Positions 25,656 through 34,210 of a DNA stretch of 64,000 nt are shown one piece after another (position 1 is the stretch's first letter; the number at the start of each line of letters is the position of its first letter). The notes under the pieces were generated by a model, which did not search any database, was not told the DNA's origin, and worked only from the letters and a program-made list of their open reading frames with translations. The DNA is from Actinomycetota bacterium. Lineage in GTDB: Bacteria; Actinomycetota; CADDZG01; JAHWKV01. Location: contig JAUJPC010000002.1 of NCBI GenBank assembly GCA_030447305.1, forward strand, positions 510,927 to 574,926, in the 5' to 3' direction. The position numbers were made by a program, and so were the translations under genes.

Positions 25656-25767
25656 CTTGACGCGCGTGCTGACAGCGGACGACGACGATTTGATGCTGGC
25701 CGGGCTAGTCGAGCTTCTCACCGCTGAACCGTCCTGCGGTGAACGCCAAGCCGAAACGTCCTCATGA
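25656..25767 (+). pseudogene. Response-regulator stub (receiver domain start)
   Basis: In the same frame as the kinase end, the sequence continues LTRVLTADDDDLMLAGLVELLTAEPS, matching the first strand, acidic pocket and helix 1 of a NarL-type receiver domain. The kinase stop has been lost and the regulator ends after about 27 residues. The phospho-acceptor aspartate and DNA-binding domain are absent. Confidence 0.6.
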
Positions 25768-25863
25768 GGAAAGATGAGAAACGTGTCGGTATCTATGGAT
25801 ATCGCCACGTTTGGATTAAGGCCTGACGCAGGAACAGGTGCGGCTGGATGGCTGAACCTCTGG

Positions 25864-26592
25864 TTATCCAGACTTCCCCAGGGAGCGGTAGTGCGAGCGG
25901 AGCTCCTCATCCAGGTGCTCGATCGCGTAGCGCAATGTCGTTCTCGGCATCTCCGCGGCGTGCTCGTTCAGGAATTGCAGCAGCCGTGGTCGGTCGTGCT
26001 TGCCGGCCTCCCGTAGCCAGCCACCAACCGCCTTGTTGATCAGGTCGTGATCATCGTTGAACAGGATCTCTGCGATCCGATAGGTGTCATCGAGGTCTCC
26101 TCGACGGATGAAGTAAGCAGTGCTGTAGATCGCAGAGCGGCGATGCCACACGTTGTCCGATCGCGCCAGGTCGTACAAGACATCGCGCGGTTTGTCCCAA
26201 AGGTACCCACCCACCACGTCCCGTGCGGCCAGGTCCACCAGATCCCAGTTGTTGATCCGATCGGTGCGGCGCAGGTAGAGGTCGAACAGCGCCTTCCTTC
26301 GTTCCTCGGACGTCTGCTTACGAGCGGCCTGCTTGGCCATGACGCTGCAGCCGCCCGCTCTCACCTCGTGGATTGGGCTCTCGAGTAGCTGCTCGATCTC
26401 GCGTGGCGGCATGTCAATGAACTTCCTGGCGAGGCTGAACACGTCCCCCATCCGAACGCCGACGAATTCATCTCCCTCGCCGTAATCGCCCGACTCGGAC
26501 TTGAAGTACCGGTCGATCTTCTGGAGCTCATCATCGGACCGGTGCAGCATCAGCTCGTCGACGAAGTGCTTGGCGCTCAACCCCGCTCCCAT
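25864..26592 (-). CDS. DNA alkylation repair protein (AlkD family)
   Basis: The 242-residue protein is helical with HEAT-like repeats. It shows AlkD landmarks: INNWDLVDLAARDVVGGYL, VWHRRSAIYSTAYFIRRG, DLINKAVGGWLREAGK and a C-terminal MPRTTLRYAIEHL. AlkD glycosylases remove positively charged alkylated bases without base flipping, using a W/D pair; the Trp and Asp of NNWDLVD fit this. It lies alone between the broken kinase region and a membrane-protein gene on the same strand. Confidence 0.85.
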   Translation of the reverse strand: MGAGLSAKHFVDELMLHRSDDELQKIDRYFKSESGDYGEGDEFVGVRMGDVFSLARKFIDMPPREIEQLLESPIHEVRAGGCSVMAKQAARKQTSEERRKALFDLYLRRTDRINNWDLVDLAARDVVGGYLWDKPRDVLYDLARSDNVWHRRSAIYSTAYFIRRGDLDDTYRIAEILFNDDHDLINKAVGGWLREAGKHDRPRLLQFLNEHAAEMPRTTLRYAIEHLDEELRSHYRSLGKSG

Positions 26593-26639
26593 CCAACGAC
26601 CTCCCGAGGATCACCGGCTCTCGCCGGCGAGGTTGACCC

Positions 26640-27239
26640 TCAAGCGGGTACGGGGTCTGGGCGACTGGCGGCCGCCAATAAGCCGAACCCCAAGGCCAGC
26701 CCGATCATGGTGAACACACCCTCCGGCCAGTAAATGTGACTATCGAAGAAGACAATAGTCGACGTTACCAGTACAACCGCTCCCGGAATCGCCCCGCGTC
26801 CCACTCGGCGTATCAGTAACGACGAGGTCGCCAGGACGGCCAGCAGGAACCATCCGACGCCGATGAACTTAAGGTTCCTTCCCACCGCGTACAGCGCATC
26901 GATCTGTTCGGTGGGAGGACTTCCGGGGAAACGCATCAGGAGTTCGCCGGTTCCGATGCCGGCCAGTACGTCGAGAGCGGTGTAAAAGGTAATGTAGCCG
27001 AAGACCGCGATCCGACCGGTCCACGCTACAAAACCCCCCATGTTCCGAAGGAGAATCCAAATAGACACACCGAGAAGTGGAAAGATCGGCAAGAGAACAA
27101 GATGCAACGTCGTCCATCGTGATGCGGTTTCCGGAGTTAGCTCCTGTGGATGGGAAAGGCCCAGCACGGCGAGGACGAGGGCAGGACCGGCAACGACAGC
27201 GGCACGATTAATCGGAGAGCTCGGCTGCTGGGTTCTCAC
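26640..27239 (-). CDS. Multi-helix membrane protein of unknown function
   Basis: The 199-residue protein has about five hydrophobic helices: [35 protein letters not shown], a central FGYITFYTALDVLAGIGTG, KFIGVGWFLLAVLATSSLL and IVFFDSHIYWPEGVFTMIGLAL. GIGTGEL and the HPxxL near the N-terminus recur in uncharacterised actinobacterial membrane proteins. No catalytic motif is visible. It is 47 bases upstream of alkD on the same strand and may be co-transcribed. Confidence 0.6.
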   Translation of the reverse strand: MRTQQPSSPINRAAVVAGPALVLAVLGLSHPQELTPETASRWTTLHLVLLPIFPLLGVSIWILLRNMGGFVAWTGRIAVFGYITFYTALDVLAGIGTGELLMRFPGSPPTEQIDALYAVGRNLKFIGVGWFLLAVLATSSLLIRRVGRGAIPGAVVLVTSTIVFFDSHIYWPEGVFTMIGLALGFGLLAAASRPDPVPA

Positions 27240-27453
27240 GCTGCCAGCTTCGATCTAGCGTCCCCAACACTGTCAGCTAGAACTGACCGTTTTGCTCCCA
27301 TGGTCCCCCTCCTCTCACGCGATTGTTGCCAAACGATCAGTGTCGCACCGGATACGACCGGCAATCGGCTGCAAGGCTGCATCTGTGAGCGCCGGGAAGA
27401 CCACAGCCTACAGTTCCATTTTGGCAGGGCAGCTCGGGGCTGCTTGACTTGGA

Positions 27454-27702
27454 GTGCGCTCGAAGATGCAGGATGTCCTCATGGAGAAACTTCTCGCCGA
27501 GATTTCTTGCAGCCTGTCCACCGACGGGCTGATTCAGAGGGTGTATGACTGGTCTTTGGTGGAAGGTGCCCTGGTTGATCGGATCGATATCAATCATGGC
27601 TTCCAGTGGAGGTTTTGCGGTCCGGAGATAGGTGATTCTCTTCACGATCTTGTGGCCGCCGAGCGCCATTGCTGCAGCTGGGCTTCAATGGAAGTTGATT
27701 GA
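27454..27702 (+). pseudogene. Small Cys-Cys domain protein, 3' part in another frame
   Basis: The frame (start at GTG 27454, ATG 27466 or ATG 27481) encodes LLAEISCSLSTDGLIQRV, FQWRFCGPEIGDSLHDLVAAERHCCSW. This is a small domain with a conserved E-R-x-CCSW motif found in short actinobacterial proteins near MerR genes. The expected next strand (LIEEGDHWVVEVTGPP) is present but in the frame of the downstream MerR gene, so a one-base shift near 27690 has split it. Function is unknown. Confidence 0.55.
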
Positions 27703-28186
27703 GGAAGGCGACCACTGGGTGGTTGAGGTCACCGGTCCGCCCGAAAAGGTTGTCGCATTGGCAGCCCTATTTCCAGCTGTGACATCCGAGGCAACGCACC
27801 TTGGCATAGCAGAGGTGGCCCGTAGGTCCGGCGTGCCGGCAACGGCCCTTCGGTATTACGAGAGGATCGGGTTGCTTCCGGCGCCCGTTAGAGTCGCCGG
27901 CCGCCGGCGATACGACATGTCGGTGCTCGACCGGTTGGTGATCATAAACGCCGCTCGCCGCGCCAAATTCACTCTCGCCGAGGTCCACCATCTGCTCGAC
28001 GGAATGAGCAATAACGGCGCGGGTGCAGCTTGGCGAGCGCTGGCTGAGCGTAAGTTGCCCGAGATAGATGAACTGATTAGGAATCTGCGGGCGACCCGGA
28101 AGATGCTGGAGGAGGTTACCCGCTGCCGGTGTACCGAGTTGAAGGAGTGTGCGGCTCAGTTGCGGAACCGTCAAGCGGACCGATGA
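27632..28186 (+). CDS. MerR-family transcriptional regulator
   Basis: The frame carries the end of the upstream Cys-Cys domain and then, with no stop between, a complete MerR DNA-binding domain: GIAEVARRSGVPATALRYYERIGLLP and RRRYDMSVLDRLVIINAARRAKFTL. A dimerisation helix and a C-terminal RCRCTELKEC segment with three cysteines follow. The cysteines suggest thiol or metal sensing, but they do not fit a named subgroup. The true start is unclear: either a natural fusion with the upstream domain (after correcting one frameshift) or an internal start before the HTH. It precedes the MBL-fold hydrolase gene by 10 bases. Confidence 0.7.
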   Translation: MILFTILWPPSAIAAAGLQWKLIEEGDHWVVEVTGPPEKVVALAALFPAVTSEATHLGIAEVARRSGVPATALRYYERIGLLPAPVRVAGRRRYDMSVLDRLVIINAARRAKFTLAEVHHLLDGMSNNGAGAAWRALAERKLPEIDELIRNLRATRKMLEEVTRCRCTELKECAAQLRNRQADR

Positions 28187-28196
28187 AGGCCAAGTG

Positions 28197-29175
28197 ATGG
28201 AACGCGCATCGCTGGTCCCGGTTGATGCTGCCGACGTGACAATCCTGGTCGACAACTTCGTTGACGTGAACCTTCCCAGCACCGAGGTCGCAAATCGTGC
28301 TGCCCGACCTTACGACTGGGCCGAGCGGCCTCCACTTCGTGCTGAGCACGGCTATGCCTTGCTTCTCACGGTGAGCCGGGGTGACACCCGCCGGTCGGTG
28401 CTCTACGACGCCGGCCTAGGACGGGACACGATCCTTTACAACATGGATGCGTTGGAGATCCGTCCCACAGATCTTCGGGCGGTGGTTTTGTCTCACGGAC
28501 ATGCCGATCATCACAGCGGTTTGGAGGGCATCTTCCGGCGCCTGGGCCGATGGGGAATGCCTCTGATTCTTCATCCCGATGCCTGGCGGGAACGGCGCCT
28601 GGTCTTTCCCACCGGGACGACGATCCGAATGCCTCCGCCCAGCCGTTCAAACCTGGAGGCGGAAGGAGTCGAGGTGGTGGAAGAGCGCGGCCCCTCTCTG
28701 CAGCTGGACGGCACCATCCTGGTGAGCGGCCAAACGGAGCGGGTGACCGGTTTCGAAAAGGGACTACCGGGGCAACAGGTCCTGACCGCCGGAGGATGGG
28801 AACCGGATCCGTGGGTATGGGACGACCAGTCGATCATCGTCGACGTCAAGAACAGGGGCCTAGTTCTGTCGAGCTGCAGCCATTCCGGAGCGGTGAATGT
28901 CCTGCGCAATGCTCAGCGCGTCACCGGAGTCCACACCGTCCATGCCTTCATCGGGGGGCTGCACCTCAGCGGGGCAACCTTTGAGCCGATCATTCCGCAG
29001 ACGATTAGCGAGCTCGCAGCCGATTGCTCCCGCAATAGTCGTCCCGGGACACTGCACCGGCTGGAGAGCGACCCACGCGCTTGCCCGTGCGCTTCCCGAC
29101 GCGTACGTGCAGACGTCTCTGGGCACACGGCTGCACTTTGAGGGGGGTGCCCGGGAGAGCAACGTTGATGTCTAG
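28197..29175 (+). pseudogene. MBL-fold metallo-hydrolase with one frameshift near the 3' end
   Basis: ATG 28197 starts a protein with TILVDNFVDV, SHGHADHHSG (HxHxDH metal motif), a central LVLSSCSHSGAVNVL and HAFIGGLHLSG, as in the MBL subgroup related to methanopterin-pathway RFA-P synthase proteins. Near 29020 the frame fails (CSRNSRPG...). Deleting one base restores APAIVVPGHCTGW and continues to TAG 29173-29175, which overlaps the GNAT start (ATGTCTAG). That coupling shows the corrected frame is ancestral. As sequenced, the frame ends at 29141 without the last metal ligand His. It could be a sequencing error. Confidence 0.75.
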
Positions 29176-29839
29176 GCCGCGCAAGATAGCAGGGCCGGAG
29201 AATGGAAGTGTGTCAGACGGCAGCATTGAGGTTCGCCGGATGCGCTCAGATGAGTGGCCTCAAATGCGACAGATGCGAATTCGGATGCTGCGGATGGCGC
29301 CCCAGGCCTTCGGCTTAACCCGGCCCGGCGAGGATGTATTCGACGAAGAGGACTGGCGGGTTTGGGGAACAGAGCGCTCCACAGGCTCGGATCATGCTCT
29401 GTTTGCGGCCGTGAAGGACGGGAATTGGGTCGGTTGCGTCATTGGGAGTCGCCATGATGCCGATCCCACGGCAGCCAGGGTATGGTCGTTGTGGGTCGAG
29501 CCGGAATGTCGGGGCCGGGGCGTCGCTCAACGACTGCTTAAGGCGCTGACGCAGTGGTGCCTCAGGAACAACATCACGACAGTATCGCTCAAGGTCAACC
29601 ATCGAAATGCGGAGGCGCGGGCCCTCTATAGAGGACTCGGTTTCAGTGAGACAAACGTCTCAGTTTCCGTCGACACTGAGTCCGGCATTCGAATGCTCGA
29701 AATGGCAATGATCCTTCGGTGTAAGGAGCGACTCACCTTGGACGGCGTCCGCGGCGGCCAACTTGCACAGGCCGCCGAGCTTGAGGCAACACCCACGTTC
29801 GACCGTCTGGAGCAAGAGCTTGACGACTACGGTTCCTGA
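29168..29839 (+). CDS. GNAT family N-acetyltransferase
   Basis: The protein from ATG 29168 (223 residues) has the GNAT core: an N-terminal strand IEVRRMRSDEWPQMRQMR, VWSLWVEPECRGRGVAQRLL (acetyl-CoA motif A) and VNHRNAEARALYRGLGF (motif B). It would transfer an acetyl group to an unidentified amine. The start overlaps the restored end of the MBL gene, and a C-terminal tail of about 30 residues overlaps the methyltransferase start. The MerR-MBL-GNAT-methyltransferase row reads as one transcription unit. Confidence 0.8.
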   Translation: MSRPRKIAGPENGSVSDGSIEVRRMRSDEWPQMRQMRIRMLRMAPQAFGLTRPGEDVFDEEDWRVWGTERSTGSDHALFAAVKDGNWVGCVIGSRHDADPTAARVWSLWVEPECRGRGVAQRLLKALTQWCLRNNITTVSLKVNHRNAEARALYRGLGFSETNVSVSVDTESGIRMLEMAMILRCKERLTLDGVRGGQLAQAAELEATPTFDRLEQELDDYGS

Positions 29840-30332
29840 GCGGGTGCGTTGGGCGGTGGAGATGCTCGCCCCATTGCCAAGCGATCGCTTGCTCGAGATC
29901 GGTCCTGGGCCTGGCGTCGCCGCGCGCCTCGTGGCGGATGAACTCGTGGATGGATGCCTCGTCGCGATCGACCGGTCGGAGGTTGCGGTACGCCGAACTA
30001 CCGAGCGGAACGAGAGGCATGTGGCAGCCGGCAAGGTGATCGTTCGCCATTGCCCACTCGAACGGTTCGATGGAAGCGGAGGCCCTTTCGACAAGATCTA
30101 CGCCATCAACGTCAACCTCTTATGGGTTCGCGACGCAAAGGATGAACTGCGAAGGATCACAACTGTCCTCAAGCCGGGGGGAGCGCTCTATCTCTTCTTC
30201 GAGGCACCGGCTCCCGAGAAGGGAAACGAGATAGCGCGTCGACTAAGAGCGGTCCTCTCGGACGCTGGTTTCGAGCCAGAGGAAACGAACATCGGAGCGT
30301 TTCTCGCGTTCATCGCCCGACGACCGGGTTGA
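29820..30332 (+). CDS. Class I SAM-dependent methyltransferase
   Basis: The frame is open from 29763, but TTG 29820 with a GGAG-rich site and homology from VRWAVEML favour a start there (170 residues). LLEIGPGPGVAARLV is SAM motif I, VAIDRSEVAVRR motif II, and ITTVLKPGGALYLFFEAP the post-motif III strand. The FIARRP end is as expected for this short family. Substrate unknown. It overlaps the GNAT gene by about 20 bases. Confidence 0.75.
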   Translation: MTTTVPERVRWAVEMLAPLPSDRLLEIGPGPGVAARLVADELVDGCLVAIDRSEVAVRRTTERNERHVAAGKVIVRHCPLERFDGSGGPFDKIYAINVNLLWVRDAKDELRRITTVLKPGGALYLFFEAPAPEKGNEIARRLRAVLSDAGFEPEETNIGAFLAFIARRPG

Positions 30333-30419
30333 TCAGTTTTACACTCCGGGTGCATCGACGCTGGCGTTCCGTGGTAAGAACTGAGCAAGGTTTCTTCGGG
30401 GCATATGAAGGAGCAGGTG

Positions 30420-30773
30420 ATGACTAAGCGTAAGGTTGCGATTTTGCTGGCGGTGATTACGGTCGCTCTGCTCGGCGTCGTCCCCGCCGCCTCGGCTCAA
30501 GAAGCTGAGACTCAGACGGGGACCTGGAAGGGCATAGTAGTAGAGGACGGCGGTCATTTTGACTACATAGGCTCGCCGTGCCCGGTACAGGCGGAAGTAT
30601 GTATTCAAGCCATTTATACCTACCGTATCGTGCCGCTGACTCGGCAGGCCGCCCGAGCGTTGCCGCGAGTGGCCGGAGGACAAGCCAGATTGACGGGATA
30701 CCTGGACTACACCGGCGGTGAGGACCACCAAGGCACCCTGTATGTCTGGCGGGTAACGGGCTCAGGTAGGTAA
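30420..30773 (+). CDS. Small secreted protein
   Basis: ATG 30420 follows AAGGAG at 30408-30413. The 117-residue product has a clear signal peptide (MTKRKVAILLAVITVALLG, cleavage after ASA near residue 27). The mature part has two cysteines (PCPVQAEVC) that could form a disulfide and beta-rich sequence (GYLDYTGGEDHQGTLYVWRV). No family is recognised. It stands alone between the methyltransferase and the convergent DUF2306-like gene. Confidence 0.65.
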   Translation: MTKRKVAILLAVITVALLGVVPAASAQEAETQTGTWKGIVVEDGGHFDYIGSPCPVQAEVCIQAIYTYRIVPLTRQAARALPRVAGGQARLTGYLDYTGGEDHQGTLYVWRVTGSGR

Positions 30774-30873
30774 ATAGATCTGGCGGCTCAGGCGAAATTG
30801 GATTCTATGAGTCTGTCGTACTTGGCCGGCAGGTTGCCATCCACCCTGTGGGACAGGCCCTATCCTTAAGAAT

Positions 30874-31352
30874 TTAACCTTGGTGAACTTCCGGTCGCCT
30901 CCACTCCATATATCGGCGCTCCGATCGAACGATTAGGGCGAAGCCCAGGATCATGGGGACCTGGAGAAACACGATCGCATTGAGAGCGGCGCTGGGTAGA
31001 GGCAGCCGGTCGAAGAACTGCGCCACGAAGGTCAAGACCAGCATTAGGTAAGAGAGTCGGGCGAGGCGGAGGTGCCGGCTTCGCCAACCGCCTTGTGGCC
31101 GCCGCAGCCGTGCGGCCACAACTGCGGCCACGAGGACGATGGTGGTTGCGATGGTCACGACGTGAAAAACGCTCGGTCCGTTCCTCAGCTCCTGGATCGC
31201 TAGAGAGCTGGCGAGCATTACGGCCATCGCCGCAACGTAAATACGTCCGAGGAACCGGTGCCGGACTGTGCCTTTCGCAAGCGTCAGCACTAGCAGACCA
31301 CCGCCATCGCCGCTGACCCACCCAGGACATGAATAGGAATCATCCAGTTCAT
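30874..31352 (-). pseudogene. DUF2306-like membrane protein, one frameshift near the start
   Basis: ATG 31352 gives MNWMIPIHVLGGSAAMAVV, then a stop; shifting by one base near 31293 restores VLTLAKGTVRHRFLGRIYVAAM and three more helices. The G-x-x-HRxxGR-x-Y-V pattern and following helices match DUF2306, heme-independent four-helix membrane proteins of unknown function. The second frame alone (31290-30874) has lost the first helix. True loss or sequencing error cannot be decided. Confidence 0.7.
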
Positions 31353-31653
31353 CTCACTAAACCTTTGTCTGCCTCCGGGCACCGGTGAAAGATTCGATCT
31401 TTTCAAGGGAGGGAGAGCCTAACCGGTCTCAACTCACTGCAAATTCCACGGAAACAGAATGGCATCAACATTCTCCATTTGCAGATCCGGCGCATCGCGG
31501 CAGAGACCACCCACAGCACATATCCAAGCTTGGGTTCAGGCGGGTCCAGGCAGATGTGCATCGGCCCGCGGCCGGAAAGGCCCGCGACGGCACGGCGGAA
31601 CGCCGGGGATAGAACAACCTTTGAAATGTCTGCTCAATGGGTAAGAGAGGGCG
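31353..31653. other. Intergenic region upstream of the Ser/Thr kinase
   Basis: This 300-bp gap separates the DUF2306-like gene from the divergent kinase gene and must hold both promoters. I see no convincing small gene; a GTG frame (31385-31612) has no ribosome site. A palindromic CGGCCCGCGGCCGG lies near 31563. AAGAGAGGGCG just before 31654 is the kinase ribosome site. Confidence 0.4.
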
Positions 31654-33615
31654 ATGGCCGATCGAGTAGTCGCCGAGCGCTTTCGCCTTATCGAGCCTCT
31701 CGGGCGGGGTGGGATGGGGACTGTCTGGCGCGCCCAGGACCAGGTCCTCGGCCGAACGGTCGCCCTCAAGGAGGTCAGCCTTCCGCCTTCGCTGCCCGAC
31801 TCCGAGCGAAAGTCGATGCGCGAGAGGGTTCTGCGAGAGGCCCGGGCTGCCGCACGCCTCAACCACTCGTCGGCGGTTACGGTTTTCGATGTGCTGGAGG
31901 ACGGCGACTACACCTTCATCGCCATGGAGATGGTGGACTCCCCGACCCTGGCGCAGGTCGTGCAGGAGCAGGGACCTCTGTCCCCCGAACGCGCCGCCTT
32001 CATCGGCATGAAGCTGCTCGACACCCTCGAGGCCGCCCACGCAAAAGGTATCGTCCATCGAGACGTGAAGCCGGCGAATGTCATGGTTTCCGACCGGTTC
32101 GTGAAACTGGCCGACTTCGGGATTGCTTCCGTAAAGGGCGACCCTCAGTTGACCGCAACCGGACTGCTTCTTGGTTCTCCCTCCTACATGTCACCCGAGC
32201 AGGTCTCCGGTGAGCCTGCAGGACCGGCCAGCGACCTGTGGGCGCTCGGTGCAACCCTGTACTTTGCCGTTGAAGGCCGCGGGCCGTTCGACAGGGAAGG
32301 GCCGTTGCCGACCCTGATGGCCATCTCCAACGAGGCGGCGCCTGAGCCGTTGCACGCCGGACCGGTCGCGCCTGCCATAAAGGGGCTGCTGGAGAAAGAG
32401 CCGGCACGGAGGGCGACCCCGGAACGACTTCGCTCGATCCTGCAACCCATCGCAGATTCCGGTCAGTTGGTCGCGGCCCCGGCGCTCGAGATCCCGGCTG
32501 AAGAAGATGCTGTCGAGAAATCTCCTAACGGGATCCCCGCGTTCCTTCCACCGGAAGCACCGGCTGTCCTGGCGGAGTTCATCGCCCGTCACGACGCAGA
32601 GGAGGATTCGGACGGTCAGGTCGAACCGGAGGGTACGCCGGCGCCTTCGGCTGAGGTTCAGAAGCCGGACCCGCCGGCTGAGGTTCAGGGGCCGGAGCCG
32701 CTGGCCGCAGTCCCCGACATCGAAACCACATGGCAGGACGAGCTCCCAGAGGCGCCGTCGGCTACCGTCCCGGTTACCAAGGCGGAGCCAAGACAAAGCG
32801 CAGCCACCCGAACAGCGCCTGCCCGGCCTGTTCCTTCGGCTGTACCGGAGGAACGAAACTACACAAACTGGGCGGTGGCCGGCGGTTTGATCGCTCTGCT
32901 GCTTTTCGCAATCCTGGTTATCCCGCGGTTGTTGTCATCACCTTCGGAGGACCAACCTTCCGCTGAGAGCACGAACAGCGCTCAGGGGACAACGGCCGAA
33001 GATGCGGCGCCGGCACCGGCGCAACCGGGCGGGACACCAGAAGCACAAGCGGGCGGGGGGACACAGGACCAGGCAGCCGATAGGCAGGAACAGGTCCCTG
33101 AGACTCAGCAGGAGGCCACGGAGAGGCCGCCGGCCCAAGCCCGGACCGAAACGGTCGACTCCGATGCCGTCCCCTCCGGATGGCGCACCGCCGCGCTGGG
33201 TGACACAGGGCATCGCATCGCCCACCCGCCTTCATGGTCGGTTAGGAATAATGCTCTCGGAGATGGGAGCTCTGTCCGTATCAACGGCCCGCAGGGCAAG
33301 TACCTGCTGGTCGACTGGACTAACAGGCCCGGCAGCGACGCCCTGGCCGCCTGGGAGCAGCAAGCCGCAAGCTTTGCGCAGCGGCACCAGAACTACCGGG
33401 AGATCCGGCTGGAGCGGTCAAGGTTCCAAGACTTTCCGACTGCTGCCATCTGGGAATGGACCTACACGCAGAACGGCGCTCAGCTTCATGCCATAAACCT
33501 TGGCTTTGCCGACGACGACTACGGGTTTGCCCTGAACTTCCAGACCCGAGCCTCCGATTGGGCATCGTCGCAGGACGAGCTCGAAGCGTTCAAGGCCAGC
33601 TTTGGAGAACGCTAG
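31654..33615 (+). CDS. Membrane Ser/Thr protein kinase (PknB-like) with extracellular domain
   Basis: The 653-residue protein has a complete Hanks-type kinase domain (about 8-265): GRGGMGTVWRA, VALKEV, HRDVKPANV, ADFGIAS, SPSYMSPEQ. A Pro/Ala/Glu-rich linker runs to about 405, followed by one membrane helix (WAVAGGLIALLLFAILVIP). The outer part has another low-complexity linker (about 435-505) and a folded C-terminal domain of about 135 residues, not PASTA repeats, ending LNFQTRASDWASS. It probably senses an external signal and phosphorylates cytoplasmic targets. The next gene encodes a lipoprotein. Confidence 0.88.
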   Translation: MADRVVAERFRLIEPLGRGGMGTVWRAQDQVLGRTVALKEVSLPPSLPDSERKSMRERVLREARAAARLNHSSAVTVFDVLEDGDYTFIAMEMVDSPTLAQVVQEQGPLSPERAAFIGMKLLDTLEAAHAKGIVHRDVKPANVMVSDRFVKLADFGIASVKGDPQLTATGLLLGSPSYMSPEQVSGEPAGPASDLWALGATLYFAVEGRGPFDREGPLPTLMAISNEAAPEPLHAGPVAPAIKGLLEKEPARRATPERLRSILQPIADSGQLVAAPALEIPAEEDAVEKSPNGIPAFLPPEAPAVLAEFIARHDAEEDSDGQVEPEGTPAPSAEVQKPDPPAEVQGPEPLAAVPDIETTWQDELPEAPSATVPVTKAEPRQSAATRTAPARPVPSAVPEERNYTNWAVAGGLIALLLFAILVIPRLLSSPSEDQPSAESTNSAQGTTAEDAAPAPAQPGGTPEAQAGGGTQDQAADRQEQVPETQQEATERPPAQARTETVDSDAVPSGWRTAALGDTGHRIAHPPSWSVRNNALGDGSSVRINGPQGKYLLVDWTNRPGSDALAAWEQQAASFAQRHQNYREIRLERSRFQDFPTAAIWEWTYTQNGAQLHAINLGFADDDYGFALNFQTRASDWASSQDELEAFKASFGER

Positions 33616-33620
33616 GCCAA

Positions 33621-34151
33621 ATGTTTGCTCGGATCGGTGTTCCGAAGGCAACCTGGTTGCTCGTGTTTGTTCTACTGTTCCCGGCTTGCGCCACCGCTGA
33701 CGACAATACGACCGCTCCCACCACCGGGAAGGAGAACTCTTTTCAGGTCACCGGTGACGTGAGTGCGGTGGACGTCGAGGATGTCGACGTCGACGTCGAT
33801 GCCTCCATCGGTCCGGATGGCATCGACGTGAACCCCAGCGGCAGCGTTACCGTTCAGGTAACGATAAAGCTCGAGTCGATCAACGACGAAGCCGCCGAGT
33901 TGTGCGAGGTGCAGGCTGGAGGGGATGCCGTCCTGGTGGTCAACGAAGACACCGACCTGGCATTTGACCGGCCCCTTACGGAGCTGGACACCCTGAAGGA
34001 CGAGAGCGTCACGGTCAGCGGCACGGCTCGGGAGCTGGCCGGGCAGACCGTCGATGCCGCTGACCCGGGGGCCGCTTGCACCCTCACAGCCGACACTCTG
34101 GCTCTGGCCGAGGAGCCGGGGGATCCGGCAACCACGGCGCCCGCACCGTAA
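33621..34151 (+). CDS. Secreted lipoprotein of unknown function
   Basis: ATG 33621, five bases after the kinase stop, starts a 176-residue protein with a lipoprotein signal (WLLVFVLLFPAC, Cys near residue 22). A stretch rich in Asp and Val (DVEDVDVDVDASIGPDGI) and a beta-rich domain with two cysteines (AAELCEV and AACTLTA) follow. The tail is Pro/Thr-rich. It is likely anchored outside the membrane, possibly next to the kinase sensor domain. It converges on ureD with a 59-bp gap. Confidence 0.7.
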   Translation: MFARIGVPKATWLLVFVLLFPACATADDNTTAPTTGKENSFQVTGDVSAVDVEDVDVDVDASIGPDGIDVNPSGSVTVQVTIKLESINDEAAELCEVQAGGDAVLVVNEDTDLAFDRPLTELDTLKDESVTVSGTARELAGQTVDAADPGAACTLTADTLALAEEPGDPATTAPAP

Positions 34152-34210
34152 GGGACTTCCGGCCGGAACCTATCCGAGAAGACACCTTCCGCGAGGGCGG
34201 CTGTATGTCC

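Noticed and set aside
31385-31612. 75-codon ORF upstream of the Ser/Thr kinase
   Set aside because: It has a GTG start with no ribosome site and a composition like antisense or non-coding DNA, with no hydrophobic or motif signal.
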